The position numbers were made by a program, and so were the translations under genes. Below the pieces are notes generated by a model. It worked only from the letters and a program-made list of their open reading frames with translations. It made no database searches and was not told the DNA's origin. Below, piece by piece: positions 7,290 to 15,415 of a DNA stretch of 64,000 bases (its first letter is position 1; the number at the start of each line of letters is the position of its first letter). The DNA is from DATKYQ01 sp035528415 (lineage in GTDB: Bacteria > Myxococcota > B64-G9): positions 1 through 64,000 of the forward strand of contig DATKYQ010000097.1 of NCBI GenBank assembly GCA_035528415.1. Direction: 5' to 3'.

Positions 7290-8165
7290 ATGGACGACAA
7301 TCGAGCCATGCCGTTTCGCCGACCGGTTACAGAGATCATCCCGGTGCGCTCATCGCGCCGCACCTACCTCGAACGTCCCCTTGGCCCTGAAACGGGCGCC
7401 GCCCTGCGTGCCGCGCTTGCGGCTCCTCCGGCTGCTCCATTCGGCAGACAGGTCCGCCTGATGCTCCTGGAGTCGTTCGATGAAAAAAAGCGCGGCGGGG
7501 AAAAACTTGGCACCTATGGCTTCATCAAGGGCGCCCAAAACTTCCTGGTTGGGCTGGTGGCCGAGGGCGAGCACAGCTTGGAAGACTTCGGCTATGTCTT
7601 CGAGTGGGCCGTGCTTGTCGCCACCGATCTGGGTCTTGCCACCTGCTGGGTGGGCGGAACACTGAAGCGGGGCGCCTTCGCCCGGGCCGCGGGCGCAGGA
7701 TCGGACGAGATCGTTCCGGCGGTCAGCCCGGTGGGGGAATCTCCCCCAAAGCGACGGGTGTTCGACTCGACCATCCGTTTGCTGGCCGGCGCAACGAAAC
7801 GCAAGCCCTGGACGGAGTTGTTCTACACGGGAGACTTCGGCGACTGCCTGGCCGGGAATGATGCCGGACGCTTCGGTACGGTGCTCGAAATGACGCGCCT
7901 GGCTCCGTCCGCTTCAAACCGGCAGCCCTGGCGCGTGGTGAAACAGCGCGATGCCGAGCGTTACCATTTCTATCTCAAACGCACCCCGGGCTACCGCAAC
8001 ATGACCTCGGTGGATCTTCAGCGCATCGACATGGGCATCGCCATGTGCCACTTCGCGCTTTGCGCCGACGAACTCGGACTGCCCGGCCGCTGGGACTTTG
8101 AACAGCCCGATATCGGCAAGCTGCCAAAGGGGACGGAGTACATCTCGAGTTGGATCGTGAGCTGA
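7290..8165 (+). CDS. Nitroreductase-family protein (TM1586-like)
   Basis: About 291 residues. The motif IIPVRSSRRTYLERPL near the N-terminus is the FMN-binding RxSxR start of nitroreductases. The second half repeats the fold with LAPSASNRQPWRVVK (the SNxQPW FMN motif) and IDMGIAMCHFALCADELGLPG. Two tandem half-domains in one chain are typical of the TM1586-like branch, which can form the FMN site without a partner subunit. It is expected to be a cytoplasmic flavin oxidoreductase; the substrate is unknown. In-frame ATGs exist at 7290 and 7308 and neither has a strong ribosome site, so the start is uncertain by 6 codons. It lies alone between the dead lipoprotein gene and the zra-like module. 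Confidence 0.8.
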   Translation: MDDNRAMPFRRPVTEIIPVRSSRRTYLERPLGPETGAALRAALAAPPAAPFGRQVRLMLLESFDEKKRGGEKLGTYGFIKGAQNFLVGLVAEGEHSLEDFGYVFEWAVLVATDLGLATCWVGGTLKRGAFARAAGAGSDEIVPAVSPVGESPPKRRVFDSTIRLLAGATKRKPWTELFYTGDFGDCLAGNDAGRFGTVLEMTRLAPSASNRQPWRVVKQRDAERYHFYLKRTPGYRNMTSVDLQRIDMGIAMCHFALCADELGLPGRWDFEQPDIGKLPKGTEYISSWIVS

Positions 8166-8333
8166 AGATGTGCCGTGTTTTTTACGGTACCCGAAGGGTG
8201 CTGCGGTTTGTGCATTCGACGGATGCGGATTCCGCGCTTTGGCATGCTTGCCCGGGTCTGGCAGGCCGAAACCGTCGCCTTCAGTCTGTTGATTTGCATG
8301 TATAAATCCTGCCGGTATTGAGAACTTTGCTGT

Positions 8334-8350
8334 CTGGTATGGCCATTGCA
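8334..8350 (+). promoter_or_regulatory. Sigma-54 (-24/-12) promoter of the ZraP-like gene
   Basis: CTGGTATGGCCATTGCA fits the YTGGCACGRNNNTTGCW consensus at all but two positions, with the invariant GG (8336-8337) and GC (8348-8349) exactly 12 bases apart. The predicted transcript start near 8361 leaves a 36-base leader before the ATG at 8397. An NtrC-family activator is encoded two genes downstream, which makes this site functionally sensible. The interval 8166-8333 should hold its enhancer sites; I saw several short GC-rich inverted repeats there but none I can assign. Confidence 0.75.
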
Positions 8351-8396
8351 GAACCAAAGGCATGGGTCATGTGGCCCTCAACGAAAGGAGGTTGTC

Positions 8397-8924
8397 ATGA
8401 AAAAGTACCTGTTGACTGGAAGCCTGGTTGCCTTGGTTGCCCTCTTCTCCGCCGTGGACGCGAATGCTCGTGGGCGAGGACACCATGGATGCATGGGACA
8501 GGGACGCGCCGGACAGGGGTTCGCGGGTGTCGCGGGCTTGAATCTCAGTGCAGAACAGCAAAAGAAGATTGCAGAACTCAAAACCGAGATGGTCAAATCC
8601 ACTGCGGCTGCGAGGACCGAACTGGACGCTAAGCGCGCCGAGTTGCAGAGCCTGTGGTCAGCCGAACGGCCCGATCGCGGGGCTATACTAGCGAAACAGG
8701 CCGAAATGGATCTGCTTCGGCAAAAGCTACGCACCTCGCGCGTCGATCACCGGCTGGCCGTCATGGAACTACTGACCGCCGAACAACGCGCGAAGTTTGC
8801 GACATTTCGCGGCAAGGGTTTCGGTGGTGACTGTAAGGGCGGGTGCATGGGCCCGTGCGGCGGGAAGGGCCACGGTCACGGACCGGGCTCCAAGCCAGGC
8901 ATGGGATTCGGTGGCGGCCGCTGA
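8397..8924 (+). CDS. Spy/CpxP/ZraP-family periplasmic protein
   Basis: 175 residues from the ATG at 8397, which has AAAGGAGG 7 bases upstream. There is a cleavable signal peptide (MKKYLLTGSLVALVALFSAV, cut near DANA). The mature protein is a long helical hairpin with two LTxxQ-type motifs, LSAEQQKKI and LTAEQRAKF, that define the family. The C-terminal 40 residues are Gly/Cys/His-rich (DCKGGCMGPCGG, KGHGHGPG), suitable for metal binding. Family members are periplasmic chaperones or metal-responsive repressors of a partner sensor kinase. The next two genes are a membrane histidine kinase and an NtrC-type regulator, giving the ZraP-ZraS-ZraR gene set, here on one strand instead of divergent. 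Confidence 0.85.
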   Translation: MKKYLLTGSLVALVALFSAVDANARGRGHHGCMGQGRAGQGFAGVAGLNLSAEQQKKIAELKTEMVKSTAAARTELDAKRAELQSLWSAERPDRGAILAKQAEMDLLRQKLRTSRVDHRLAVMELLTAEQRAKFATFRGKGFGGDCKGGCMGPCGGKGHGHGPGSKPGMGFGGGR

Positions 8925-8961
8925 TGAGCGCGGCTTGAGATCACGGGCCACCTCTGTATAG

Positions 8962-8996
8962 ACTGGCGGGGCGGATCGCGTCCCGCCAGTTTTTTT
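8962..8996 (+). terminator. Rho-independent terminator between the ZraP-like gene and the kinase
   Basis: ACTGGCGGG and CCCGCCAGT form a 9-bp perfect stem around a 10-base loop, followed by seven T. It would end the sigma-54 transcript of the periplasmic protein while letting a fraction pass into the kinase gene, which starts 11 bases later. Strong induction of the small protein with lower kinase expression is the expected effect. Confidence 0.85.
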
Positions 8997-9006
8997 AGGT
9001 AACGCC

Positions 9007-10314
9007 ATGAAGAAGTTGTCGCTTACATACTCGCCCGGTGCCCGTTGGGGCCTGTTGATCACGACCTTGGCGATGGGAGCCGTCCTGGTGATCACCAGCC
9101 TATTGGGCTACCTGAGCGCCCGGGACGCGGGGGCCGCCGTCGTCCGCGCGCGCGGCAAGGATCTGCTTTTCCTCGTGCAGCGCTCTTTGATGCTGGCCGG
9201 GGCCGCGGATGCCAAGTCACTGGGTGACATCGTGGACGATCTGGCGCCTCAGGGCCTGCGCGCTGTTTCCGTCATCGAGCGCTCGGGAAGGGTAACGGCC
9301 TCGGCCGGTACTTCCAGCGGATCGTTCGGACCTCTTCCGGCGGCATCACCCCGCACGGGTCCGCTGTTCGATTTTGACTGGTCGGTGGGGCGTGTGCGGG
9401 CGGTGGCGCCGCCGGCTTTCGGCCGCGGTAGGCATTGCCGGGGGCGGCGAGCCGGGGGATGTGGCCCGGGGCGCGAATGGATGCACGCCGGGGGAGGCGC
9501 GCCGGAACGGCTGGTGCTGGAGTTCGAGCCGCTGGTGGCCGGGGCGATGATTTCCCGGGCCGGCTGGACGTTTAGAGCCAGCCTGGCGGCTGCCGTGTTA
9601 CTGCTCCTGGTGGCCTTGGTGTTTTTTCGAGTTTCCCACCGGGCCGAACTGATTCAGAGTCAGCTTGAGCGCGAACGAAAACTCGCCCTGCTCGGAGAGA
9701 TGTCGGCCGTGCTGGGTCACGAATTGCGCAACCCGCTTGCTTCGCTCAAGGGTCACGCGCAACTTCTGGTGGAAAAACTGCCTGCTGATCACCCCGGCCG
9801 TGTCGGCGCCGAGACGGTGGTGCGTGAGGCGCTCAGACTGGAAGAGTTGACCGGCCAGGTGCTCGATTTCGCGCGCACCGGCGAGCTCAAGCTCGAGCCC
9901 GTAAATCCCGTTGAGGTTGCCCGGGCCGCCGGAGACGAGGTGGGTTCTGAACGTGTGCGTATCGACGTCGGGGACATCCCCGGTTCCTGGCCGCTGGATC
10001 GGGCGCGCATGCAACAGGTGCTGGTCAACCTGATCCGCAACGCGTTGCAGGCATCCGGGGAAGACGGAAACGTCGATCTCTCACTGGCAATGGAGGACGG
10101 CAAGCTGGTCTTTGGGATACGCGACAGTGGGCCGGGACTCGTCGCCGGAGAGGAGAACCGCATCTTCGAACCTTTCTATACCAGACGGGTCAAGGGCACC
10201 GGGCTGGGCCTGGCGGTGGCCCGGAGAATCGTTGCGGGGCACGGCGGTGACATTCGGGCGCAGAATCACCCCGAAGGGGGAGCGCTGTTCGTGGTTCGCT
10301 TGCCGCCAGGCTGA
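9007..10314 (+). CDS. Membrane sensor histidine kinase (ZraS-like)
   Basis: 435 residues. TM1 is at about 15-35 and TM2 at about 190-210, enclosing a periplasmic sensor domain of roughly 150 residues. The sensor contains an unusual Arg/Gly/Cys/His loop (GRGRHCRGRRAGGCGPGR, then WMHAGGG) that could bind metal. The cytoplasmic part is HisKA with phospho-acceptor H238 in LGHELRNPLASLKGH, then HATPase_c with N-box LVNLIRNAL, G1 DSGPG, F-box IFEPFYT and G2 GTGLGLAV. The stop is 12 bases before the regulator's start, so both are co-transcribed. With the Spy/ZraP-like gene upstream and a sigma-54 activator downstream, it most likely senses envelope or metal stress; the actual signal is inference. 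Confidence 0.88.
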   Translation: MKKLSLTYSPGARWGLLITTLAMGAVLVITSLLGYLSARDAGAAVVRARGKDLLFLVQRSLMLAGAADAKSLGDIVDDLAPQGLRAVSVIERSGRVTASAGTSSGSFGPLPAASPRTGPLFDFDWSVGRVRAVAPPAFGRGRHCRGRRAGGCGPGREWMHAGGGAPERLVLEFEPLVAGAMISRAGWTFRASLAAAVLLLLVALVFFRVSHRAELIQSQLERERKLALLGEMSAVLGHELRNPLASLKGHAQLLVEKLPADHPGRVGAETVVREALRLEELTGQVLDFARTGELKLEPVNPVEVARAAGDEVGSERVRIDVGDIPGSWPLDRARMQQVLVNLIRNALQASGEDGNVDLSLAMEDGKLVFGIRDSGPGLVAGEENRIFEPFYTRRVKGTGLGLAVARRIVAGHGGDIRAQNHPEGGALFVVRLPPG

Positions 10315-10325
10315 GGAGGTGCGCC

Positions 10326-11642
10326 TTGGAGCGCGTGCTGGTTGTTGACGACGAAGAGGGTATCCGCAGCTTCATCGGCGAGGTCCTGCTTGGAGAAGGA
10401 TTCCAGGTGACATTGGCCGCAGACGGCCAAGAGGCCGTCGATCTACTCGCCCGCCAGAGCTTTCACCTGATGATCAGCGATTTGAATATGCCCCGGATCG
10501 ACGGCATGGCGCTGCTGCGCAGGGTGCGCGCCGAGCAGCCCGAAATGGAAGTGATCGTGCTGACCGCCCACGGCACGGTGGAAAGTGCAGTCGAGGCGAT
10601 GAGGCTGGGCGCCTTCGACTACCTGCAGAAACCATTGTCCGGCCCGGATGAACTGCGCCTGATAACTTCACGCGCGCTCGAGCGCCGGCGGCTGCTCGAG
10701 GACAATCGGCGGCTGGCCCTGCATGGCGAGGTCGAGATGGTGGCGACCGATCCGGCCATGCGAAAAGTGAGTCAGCAGTTGGCCAAGGTCGCTCCGACCG
10801 ATGCCTCTGTGCTGCTGGAAGGCGAAAGCGGCACGGGCAAGGAGGTGGCCGCCAGACGCCTGCACGCGTTGAGTCCGCGCCGCGAAAGGCCCTTCGTGGC
10901 CGTCAACTGCGCCGCCTTGTCAGCCGAGCTTCTCGAAAGCGAGTTGTTCGGCCACGAGAAAGGCGCCTTTACCGGAGCCGTCGCGCGCAAGCGCGGACGC
11001 TTCGAACTGGCCGACGGCGGCACTTTGTTCCTCGACGAAGTCGCAGAGCTGAAGACGGAGCTGCAGGCCAAGCTGCTGCGGGTAATCGAGGAGCGCAACT
11101 TCGAGAGGGTCGGCGGGACGCGCATAATCGAGGTCGATATCCGCCTGGTGGCGGCCACCAACCGGAACCTGAAGACCGAAATAGAAAATGGCCGCTTCAG
11201 AGAAGATCTCTATCACCGCTTGGCTGTTTTCCCAATACGTCTTCCTCTCTTGAAGGATCGGCCTGCGGACATCCTGCCGCTGGCGGAACACCTACTGGTC
11301 GGTATCGGCCGCAGGCTGGGCAAGCCCGGGCTGGCACTCGACGGGGAATCCCGCCGGGTCCTGCGCGCGCATGACTGGCCCGGCAACGTGCGTGAACTGG
11401 CCAACGTGCTCGAGCGCGCGGCCATCATGGCCGAAGGCAAACAGATCGCGGCCGGCAATCTCCTGCTGGTGCCGTTCGAGCGGGAACGGCCTTCTCTCGA
11501 CGGAACCCTCAAGGATCTCGAGCGCCAGGCTATCAGCGAGGCGCTTGAAGCCACAGGCGGTCATCGCAAGAAGGCCGCCAAGCGCTTGGGCATTGGCCTG
11601 CGCACGCTCTACGACAAGTTGAAGGAGTTCGATATCGGCTAG
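10326..11642 (+). CDS. NtrC-family sigma-54 response regulator (ZraR-like)
   Basis: 438 residues. The TTG start is chosen because GAGGAGGTG lies 6 bases upstream and the receiver domain begins right there (ERVLVVDDEE). Domains: receiver (1-120) with acidic pocket D8/D9 and phospho-acceptor D52; AAA+ domain (about 140-375) with Walker A GESGTGKE, sigma-54 contact loop GAFTGA, Walker B GGTLFLDEVAEL and an arginine-finger region; Fis-type HTH at the end (GGHRKKAAKRLGIGLRTLYDKL). It activates sigma-54 RNA polymerase when phosphorylated by the kinase encoded just upstream. The sigma-54 site at 8334-8350 before the ZraP-like gene is its obvious target. Confidence 0.93.
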   Translation: MERVLVVDDEEGIRSFIGEVLLGEGFQVTLAADGQEAVDLLARQSFHLMISDLNMPRIDGMALLRRVRAEQPEMEVIVLTAHGTVESAVEAMRLGAFDYLQKPLSGPDELRLITSRALERRRLLEDNRRLALHGEVEMVATDPAMRKVSQQLAKVAPTDASVLLEGESGTGKEVAARRLHALSPRRERPFVAVNCAALSAELLESELFGHEKGAFTGAVARKRGRFELADGGTLFLDEVAELKTELQAKLLRVIEERNFERVGGTRIIEVDIRLVAATNRNLKTEIENGRFREDLYHRLAVFPIRLPLLKDRPADILPLAEHLLVGIGRRLGKPGLALDGESRRVLRAHDWPGNVRELANVLERAAIMAEGKQIAAGNLLLVPFERERPSLDGTLKDLERQAISEALEATGGHRKKAAKRLGIGLRTLYDKLKEFDIG

Positions 11643-11721
11643 CCGAATTAGAGGATATGGGCCAGCAGTATCCTCCTTTTTCATCCGAGCGTTCTCGGAA
11701 GGATCTCTATCGGACGGGAAG

Positions 11722-11879
11722 GTCGGCGCTCCCACCTTCGGCTACCTGCTGGCTTTCCCGCTGGCGGCCTACTTGGCCGGGCGCTCATGGCTGGGTTCGT
11801 GCCTTTCTTGCTTTTTGACCTGCTCAAGACGGCTCTGGCGACTGTGAGCGCTGCTCTGATTCGCAAGCACTTGGATTAG
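11722..11879 (+). pseudogene. BioY (biotin transporter S-component) remnant
   Basis: Two pieces in different frames read as BioY. VGAPTFGYLLAFPLAAYLAG (from 11722) matches the conserved GPTGGYLLGFPLAA segment, and AGFVPFLLFDLLKTALA...LIRKHLD ending in TAG (11877-11879) matches the C-terminal FLPGDLLKAALA region. The intervening 40 or so residues are missing, so this is a gene relic with a deletion and frame change. It occupies most of the 331-bp gap 11643-11973; apart from the promoter of the next gene I see nothing else there. Confidence 0.5.
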
Positions 11880-11973
11880 ACCTTTCCATCACAGGATGTG
11901 GTACAATCGTGCCTCGCGAGGCGGAAGAATCTTTCCGTCCAATATAGGCTGGAGGGTGAGGGGAGTGTCTCCT

Positions 11974-13125
11974 ATGCGCAGGTTTGCGGCCGTTATTTTC
12001 GTTTTATCGCTGTTCTTTTCTTCGGCCTGGGCCGCAGAAAAGGCGGTTCAGCGCAGCGCGACGGTTCGTTCCGGCCCCGGGGTTTACTTTCCTGTAGTTA
12101 CCAAGATCGACCAGGGTGAGAAGCTATCGGTCATCGAGGAGCGCTCTCACTGGACCAAGGTGAAGGTCGCCGCCGGACAGGAAGGCTGGGTGAGCAGCAG
12201 GGTTTTTGCGAGGCCCGAAAAGCCCAGCGGCTACGGCAAGGCTCTCAGTGACATCGGTCTTCAAGGGGCATCGACAACCGTAGTCACCATGGCCGCCCGC
12301 GGGATGCAGGCACCGTCCGGCTCGGGCACGGGTGCTCTCGATCCGTTGCTAGCCGAGTTCCTGCAAAAAGCGGCCTTCAGGCCCGAGGGATTCGGAAATT
12401 TCCTGGGTCAGCTGAAGCCGCCCTCCTGCGTCGAGTTGCTGGATATGCCCGGTGTGCCGCGGCAACCCGAGGGCGATCCGCGCTTGGACGAGATCGAGCA
12501 TCGCTTGGGTCTTGCCGCAGCCACGCACATTCTTTCCGCCGGCAGGCTGATAAGCGACCATCCCGTCGACGACTATGTCAACAAGGTCGGCATGGCAGTG
12601 GCCATGTACTCGAGCCGCTATGATCTGTCCTGGCGTTTCGCCGTGCTCGACAGCGACGAGCCCCGGGCGCTGGGGTTGCCCGGGGGATTCGTGATCATTA
12701 CCAGTGGCCTGTTGCGGGCGCTTTCAGACGAAGCCGGGCTGGCCGGCGTGTTGGCACACGAGGTAGCCCACATCGTGCTCGGTCACGGGTCAGCCGAACT
12801 TGCACAGGCGATTACCGGCGGGCCGGCGGCATCCGGAAAGTTTGATCTGGCCATCGAAAAGACGGTCTCCATCGCCCACACCGCGCGCCCGCGCTCAGAA
12901 GAGATCGCCGCCGACAAGCTGGGCTCAGTGCTGTGTGCCTGTGCCGGATACGATCCTCTGGCCCTGCAACGAGCGTATTCCGGGCTCGGAAACTTCGAAC
13001 CAGTCGGCGCAGACTCTCCCTCCCCGGCCGAACACTCCGCCACCGTCGGAGGCGTCTGGAAAGGCCGGAAAAGTGCCGGCGCGGTTACATTGGCCGACCG
13101 CTTTACCAAGATCGTGCATCCGTGA
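11974..13125 (+). CDS. Secreted SH3b-M48 metalloprotease
   Basis: 383 residues from the ATG at 11974, which follows a GAGGGTGAGGGG ribosome site. The signal peptide is MRRFAAVIFVLSLFFSSAWA, cut after AWA. The SH3b domain (about 22-80) contains the RSGPGVYFPVVTKIDQGEKL and WTKVKVAAGQEGWVSSRVF motifs and should bind peptidoglycan or another wall ligand. An M48-type zinc protease domain follows (about 180-340) with H262-E263-V-A-H266, the third ligand Glu in SEEIAADKLG, and the usual LGLPGGFVIITSGLLRAL lead-in. It is probably a periplasmic quality-control or envelope protease of the BepA/LoiP kind. Its stop codon overlaps the GTG start of the acetyltransferase gene, so the two are co-translated. 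Confidence 0.85.
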   Translation: MRRFAAVIFVLSLFFSSAWAAEKAVQRSATVRSGPGVYFPVVTKIDQGEKLSVIEERSHWTKVKVAAGQEGWVSSRVFARPEKPSGYGKALSDIGLQGASTTVVTMAARGMQAPSGSGTGALDPLLAEFLQKAAFRPEGFGNFLGQLKPPSCVELLDMPGVPRQPEGDPRLDEIEHRLGLAAATHILSAGRLISDHPVDDYVNKVGMAVAMYSSRYDLSWRFAVLDSDEPRALGLPGGFVIITSGLLRALSDEAGLAGVLAHEVAHIVLGHGSAELAQAITGGPAASGKFDLAIEKTVSIAHTARPRSEEIAADKLGSVLCACAGYDPLALQRAYSGLGNFEPVGADSPSPAEHSATVGGVWKGRKSAGAVTLADRFTKIVHP

Positions 13126-13700
13126 GCGCGGCGCACATCCATCCCAGCGCTGTCATCGACCAAGCCTGCCGGATCGGGGAGGGCACTCGTATCTGGCATT
13201 TTTGTCACGTCATGCCTCGGGCGCGCATCGGCGCCGGTTGCGTCCTGGGACAGAACGTTTTTGTCGGCGAGGGAGTCGTGATAGGCGAGCGGGTCAAGAT
13301 CCAGAACAATGTTTCGGTCTACTCTGGCGTTACCCTCGAAGATGACGTCTTCGTCGGTCCCTCGGCCGTCTTCACAAACGTAAAGACACCCCGTGCGGCC
13401 TTCCCGCGCAACGATCCCGAACAGCGCTCGGCCACTCTGGTGCGGGTGGGCGCCACTATCGGCGCTAATGCGACGATTGTCTGCGGCGTAACTATCGGCC
13501 GGCACGCCTTCGTCGGCGCAGGAGCGGTTGTTTGCGCCGACGTATCCGATTTTACACTGGTGCAGGGTGCGCCCGCCCGCCCGGCCGGTTATAGTTGCCT
13601 GTGTGGCGCGGGACTGACCTTCGACGCAAGCCGGGCGATCTGCGCAGCATGCGGCCGGCAATTCGCGATTGAATCGGGAGTAGTAATGCCTGCCGGTTGA
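13122..13700 (+). CDS. Left-handed beta-helix N-acetyltransferase (WbpD/WlbB-like) with zinc-ribbon tail
   Basis: 192 residues from the GTG at 13122, overlapping the previous stop by two bases. Residues 4-160 are hexapeptide repeats (IGEGTRIW, IGAGCVLGQNVFVGEG, VKIQNNVSVYSGVTLEDDVFVGP, IGANATIVCGVTIG), with the N-N-V-S-V-Y and VFTNVKTPRAAFPR segments typical of enzymes that acetylate UDP-3-amino-2-acetamido sugars in O-antigen synthesis. The C-terminus adds a small CLCG...CAACGR zinc-ribbon-like module, also known from some family members. The substrate is probably a UDP-amino-sugar, but no other O-antigen genes are near, so the pathway is open. The next gene is convergent. Confidence 0.82.
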   Translation: MSAAHIHPSAVIDQACRIGEGTRIWHFCHVMPRARIGAGCVLGQNVFVGEGVVIGERVKIQNNVSVYSGVTLEDDVFVGPSAVFTNVKTPRAAFPRNDPEQRSATLVRVGATIGANATIVCGVTIGRHAFVGAGAVVCADVSDFTLVQGAPARPAGYSCLCGAGLTFDASRAICAACGRQFAIESGVVMPAG

Positions 13701-13715
13701 AGCGACCGGCGAGTG

Positions 13716-14048
13716 TCAGGTGCGCGAGAGCAGCTTTTCGACCAGCTTGGCCGAGTAGGATGTCAGGCGGGTGAAGACAACTCCCATGCCGGGAGTATCC
13801 TCGCCGCCGGGAGGAACTACCCTGACGACCTTGCCAAGTCCCTCGATGGTTTCCAGTTCGTTCATGATGACGGTGAAGCGCAGGTTGACCTCGGTGCCCA
13901 CCGGCAGGGGATCCTCGCTCTTGATGAACACACCGCTCTTGGAGATGTTTTGCACGTACTCGATGATGAACTGGTCGAGGGTGCGAAACTCGCGGTTGAC
14001 GGTTACTCGTAAGTCCTTGCGCTGCCCGCCGAACTGTCTTTCGTCCAT
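13716..14048 (-). CDS. PilZ-domain protein (Myxococcus-type)
   Basis: 110 residues, essentially one PilZ domain. The cyclic-di-GMP binding motifs are both present: RxxxR as R10-KDL-R14 and (D/N)xSxxG as N34-I-S-K-S-G39, followed by the beta-barrel strands (PVGTEVNLRFTVIMN, GKVVRVVPPG, GMGVVFTRL). The length and the start 'QRKDLRVTVN' fit the PilZ subfamily that is expanded in Myxococcus. It should be a cytoplasmic c-di-GMP receptor; the partner is unknown. ATG with GGAGCG upstream. It is convergent with the acetyltransferase and divergent from deoB. Confidence 0.88.
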   Translation of the reverse strand: MDERQFGGQRKDLRVTVNREFRTLDQFIIEYVQNISKSGVFIKSEDPLPVGTEVNLRFTVIMNELETIEGLGKVVRVVPPGGEDTPGMGVVFTRLTSYSAKLVEKLLSRT

Positions 14049-14200
14049 GGAACGCTCCTTTGGCGGCCCATCACCGCCGAAATTGCTTTTTACCCCGCCG
14101 GAGCGCCTGCGTCAACAACGCTCGGGTGCAATTCTTTGACTATGGCCGGGCTAACGGTAGACTCTATTATCGGGGCCGGGAGTGACAGGGAGATTTCACG

Positions 14201-15415
14201 GTGACGGAAGAGAGCACGTTCGATCGCGTCCTGGTGATCGTTCTCGACAGCGCCGGCATCGGCGAGTTGCCCGATGCAGCTAACTATGGCGACTCCGGGG
14301 CGGCCACTTTTCAGCATACCGCCGCGGCCGTAGGTGGGCTGGCTATGCCCGTCATGCAGTCTCTGGGCCTGGGCCGCATCGCCGAAATTGCCGGTATCGA
14401 GCGTGTCTCGCGGCCGCTGGGATTGTGCGGCAAGCTGGCTGAAATTTCGGCCGGCAAGGATACAACCACGGGACACTGGGAAATGATGGGCCTGCCCGTA
14501 GGCGAGCCCTTTCCCATTTTTCCAAAAGGATTCCCGGCGGAGATCGTCGAACCGTTCGTCAAGGAGACCGGACGCGGTGTGCTCGGCAACCGCCCCGAGT
14601 CGGGGACCAAGATCATCGAGGAACTGGGCGCGGAGCATCTCGAGACGGGCAAGTGGATTCTCTACACCTCGGCCGACAGCGTCTTCCAACTCGCCGCCCA
14701 TGAAGAAAAGATTCCGCTCGACGAACTGTATTCGGCTTGCCGCTGGGCCCGCGGGTTTCTGGATGCCTACCGGGTGGGCCGGGTGATCGCGCGTCCCTTC
14801 ATCGGCAAGCCCGGAGCCTTCGAGAGAACATACAACAGACACGACTTTTCCGTGGTGCCGACCGGGCCGACCGTTCTGACCGCGCTGGAACAGGCGGGTA
14901 TCGACGTCGTCGGGGTGGGAAAGATAAAGGACATCTACGCCGGGGTGGGAGTCACTCGTGGGCTTGTGACTTCCGGCAACCGCGACGGTATGCGGCAGAC
15001 CGTCGAGTTGCTTAGCGATGTCGAACGTGGATTGATCTTTGTGAACCTGGTCGATTTCGACATGCGCTTCGGGCACCGGCGCAACCCCCAGGGCTATGCC
15101 CGTGCCTTCGAGGAATTCGACGCGGCCCTGGGACCGATGATGGAGAAACTCGGAGCGAAAGATCTGTTGCTGATTACGGCAGATCACGGATGCGACCCTA
15201 CTTTCATGGCGCACACCGATCATACCCGCGAATACGTGCCACTGGTGGCTTGGTCGCCCGCGTTCGGCGCCGGCGCCGATCTGAGCACGCGGGACACGTT
15301 CGCCGACCTGGGCGCGACCGTGGCCTGGGCGTTGGGGGTCGAGTGGGTCGGGCCGGGACATAGTATTTTGCCCCGGCCGGGGAGAGAAGGAGGCGATACC
15401 AATGAGGATGAGTGA
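14201..15415 (+). CDS. deoB: Phosphopentomutase
   Basis: 404 residues, the normal length. The GTG start has AGGGAGA upstream. It belongs to the alkaline-phosphatase superfamily: the first metal-binding motif VLDSAGIGELPDAANYGD, the phospho-accepting Thr in the KDTTTGHWEMMG motif, the DeoB cap domain, and the closing motifs LVDFDMRFGHRRNPQGYA and ITADHGCDPTFMAHTDHTREYVP. It interconverts (deoxy)ribose-1-phosphate and -5-phosphate in the cytoplasm, feeding the sugars released by the phosphorylases encoded next into central metabolism. It is the first gene of a four-gene nucleoside salvage operon and overlaps the following gene by 14 bases. Confidence 0.96.
   Translation: MTEESTFDRVLVIVLDSAGIGELPDAANYGDSGAATFQHTAAAVGGLAMPVMQSLGLGRIAEIAGIERVSRPLGLCGKLAEISAGKDTTTGHWEMMGLPVGEPFPIFPKGFPAEIVEPFVKETGRGVLGNRPESGTKIIEELGAEHLETGKWILYTSADSVFQLAAHEEKIPLDELYSACRWARGFLDAYRVGRVIARPFIGKPGAFERTYNRHDFSVVPTGPTVLTALEQAGIDVVGVGKIKDIYAGVGVTRGLVTSGNRDGMRQTVELLSDVERGLIFVNLVDFDMRFGHRRNPQGYARAFEEFDAALGPMMEKLGAKDLLLITADHGCDPTFMAHTDHTREYVPLVAWSPAFGAGADLSTRDTFADLGATVAWALGVEWVGPGHSILPRPGREGGDTNEDE

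Noticed and set aside
8166..8333. Enhancer dyads for the NtrC-type regulator
   Set aside because: Several short imperfect inverted repeats occur, but none repeats twice with helical phasing, so no binding site was called.
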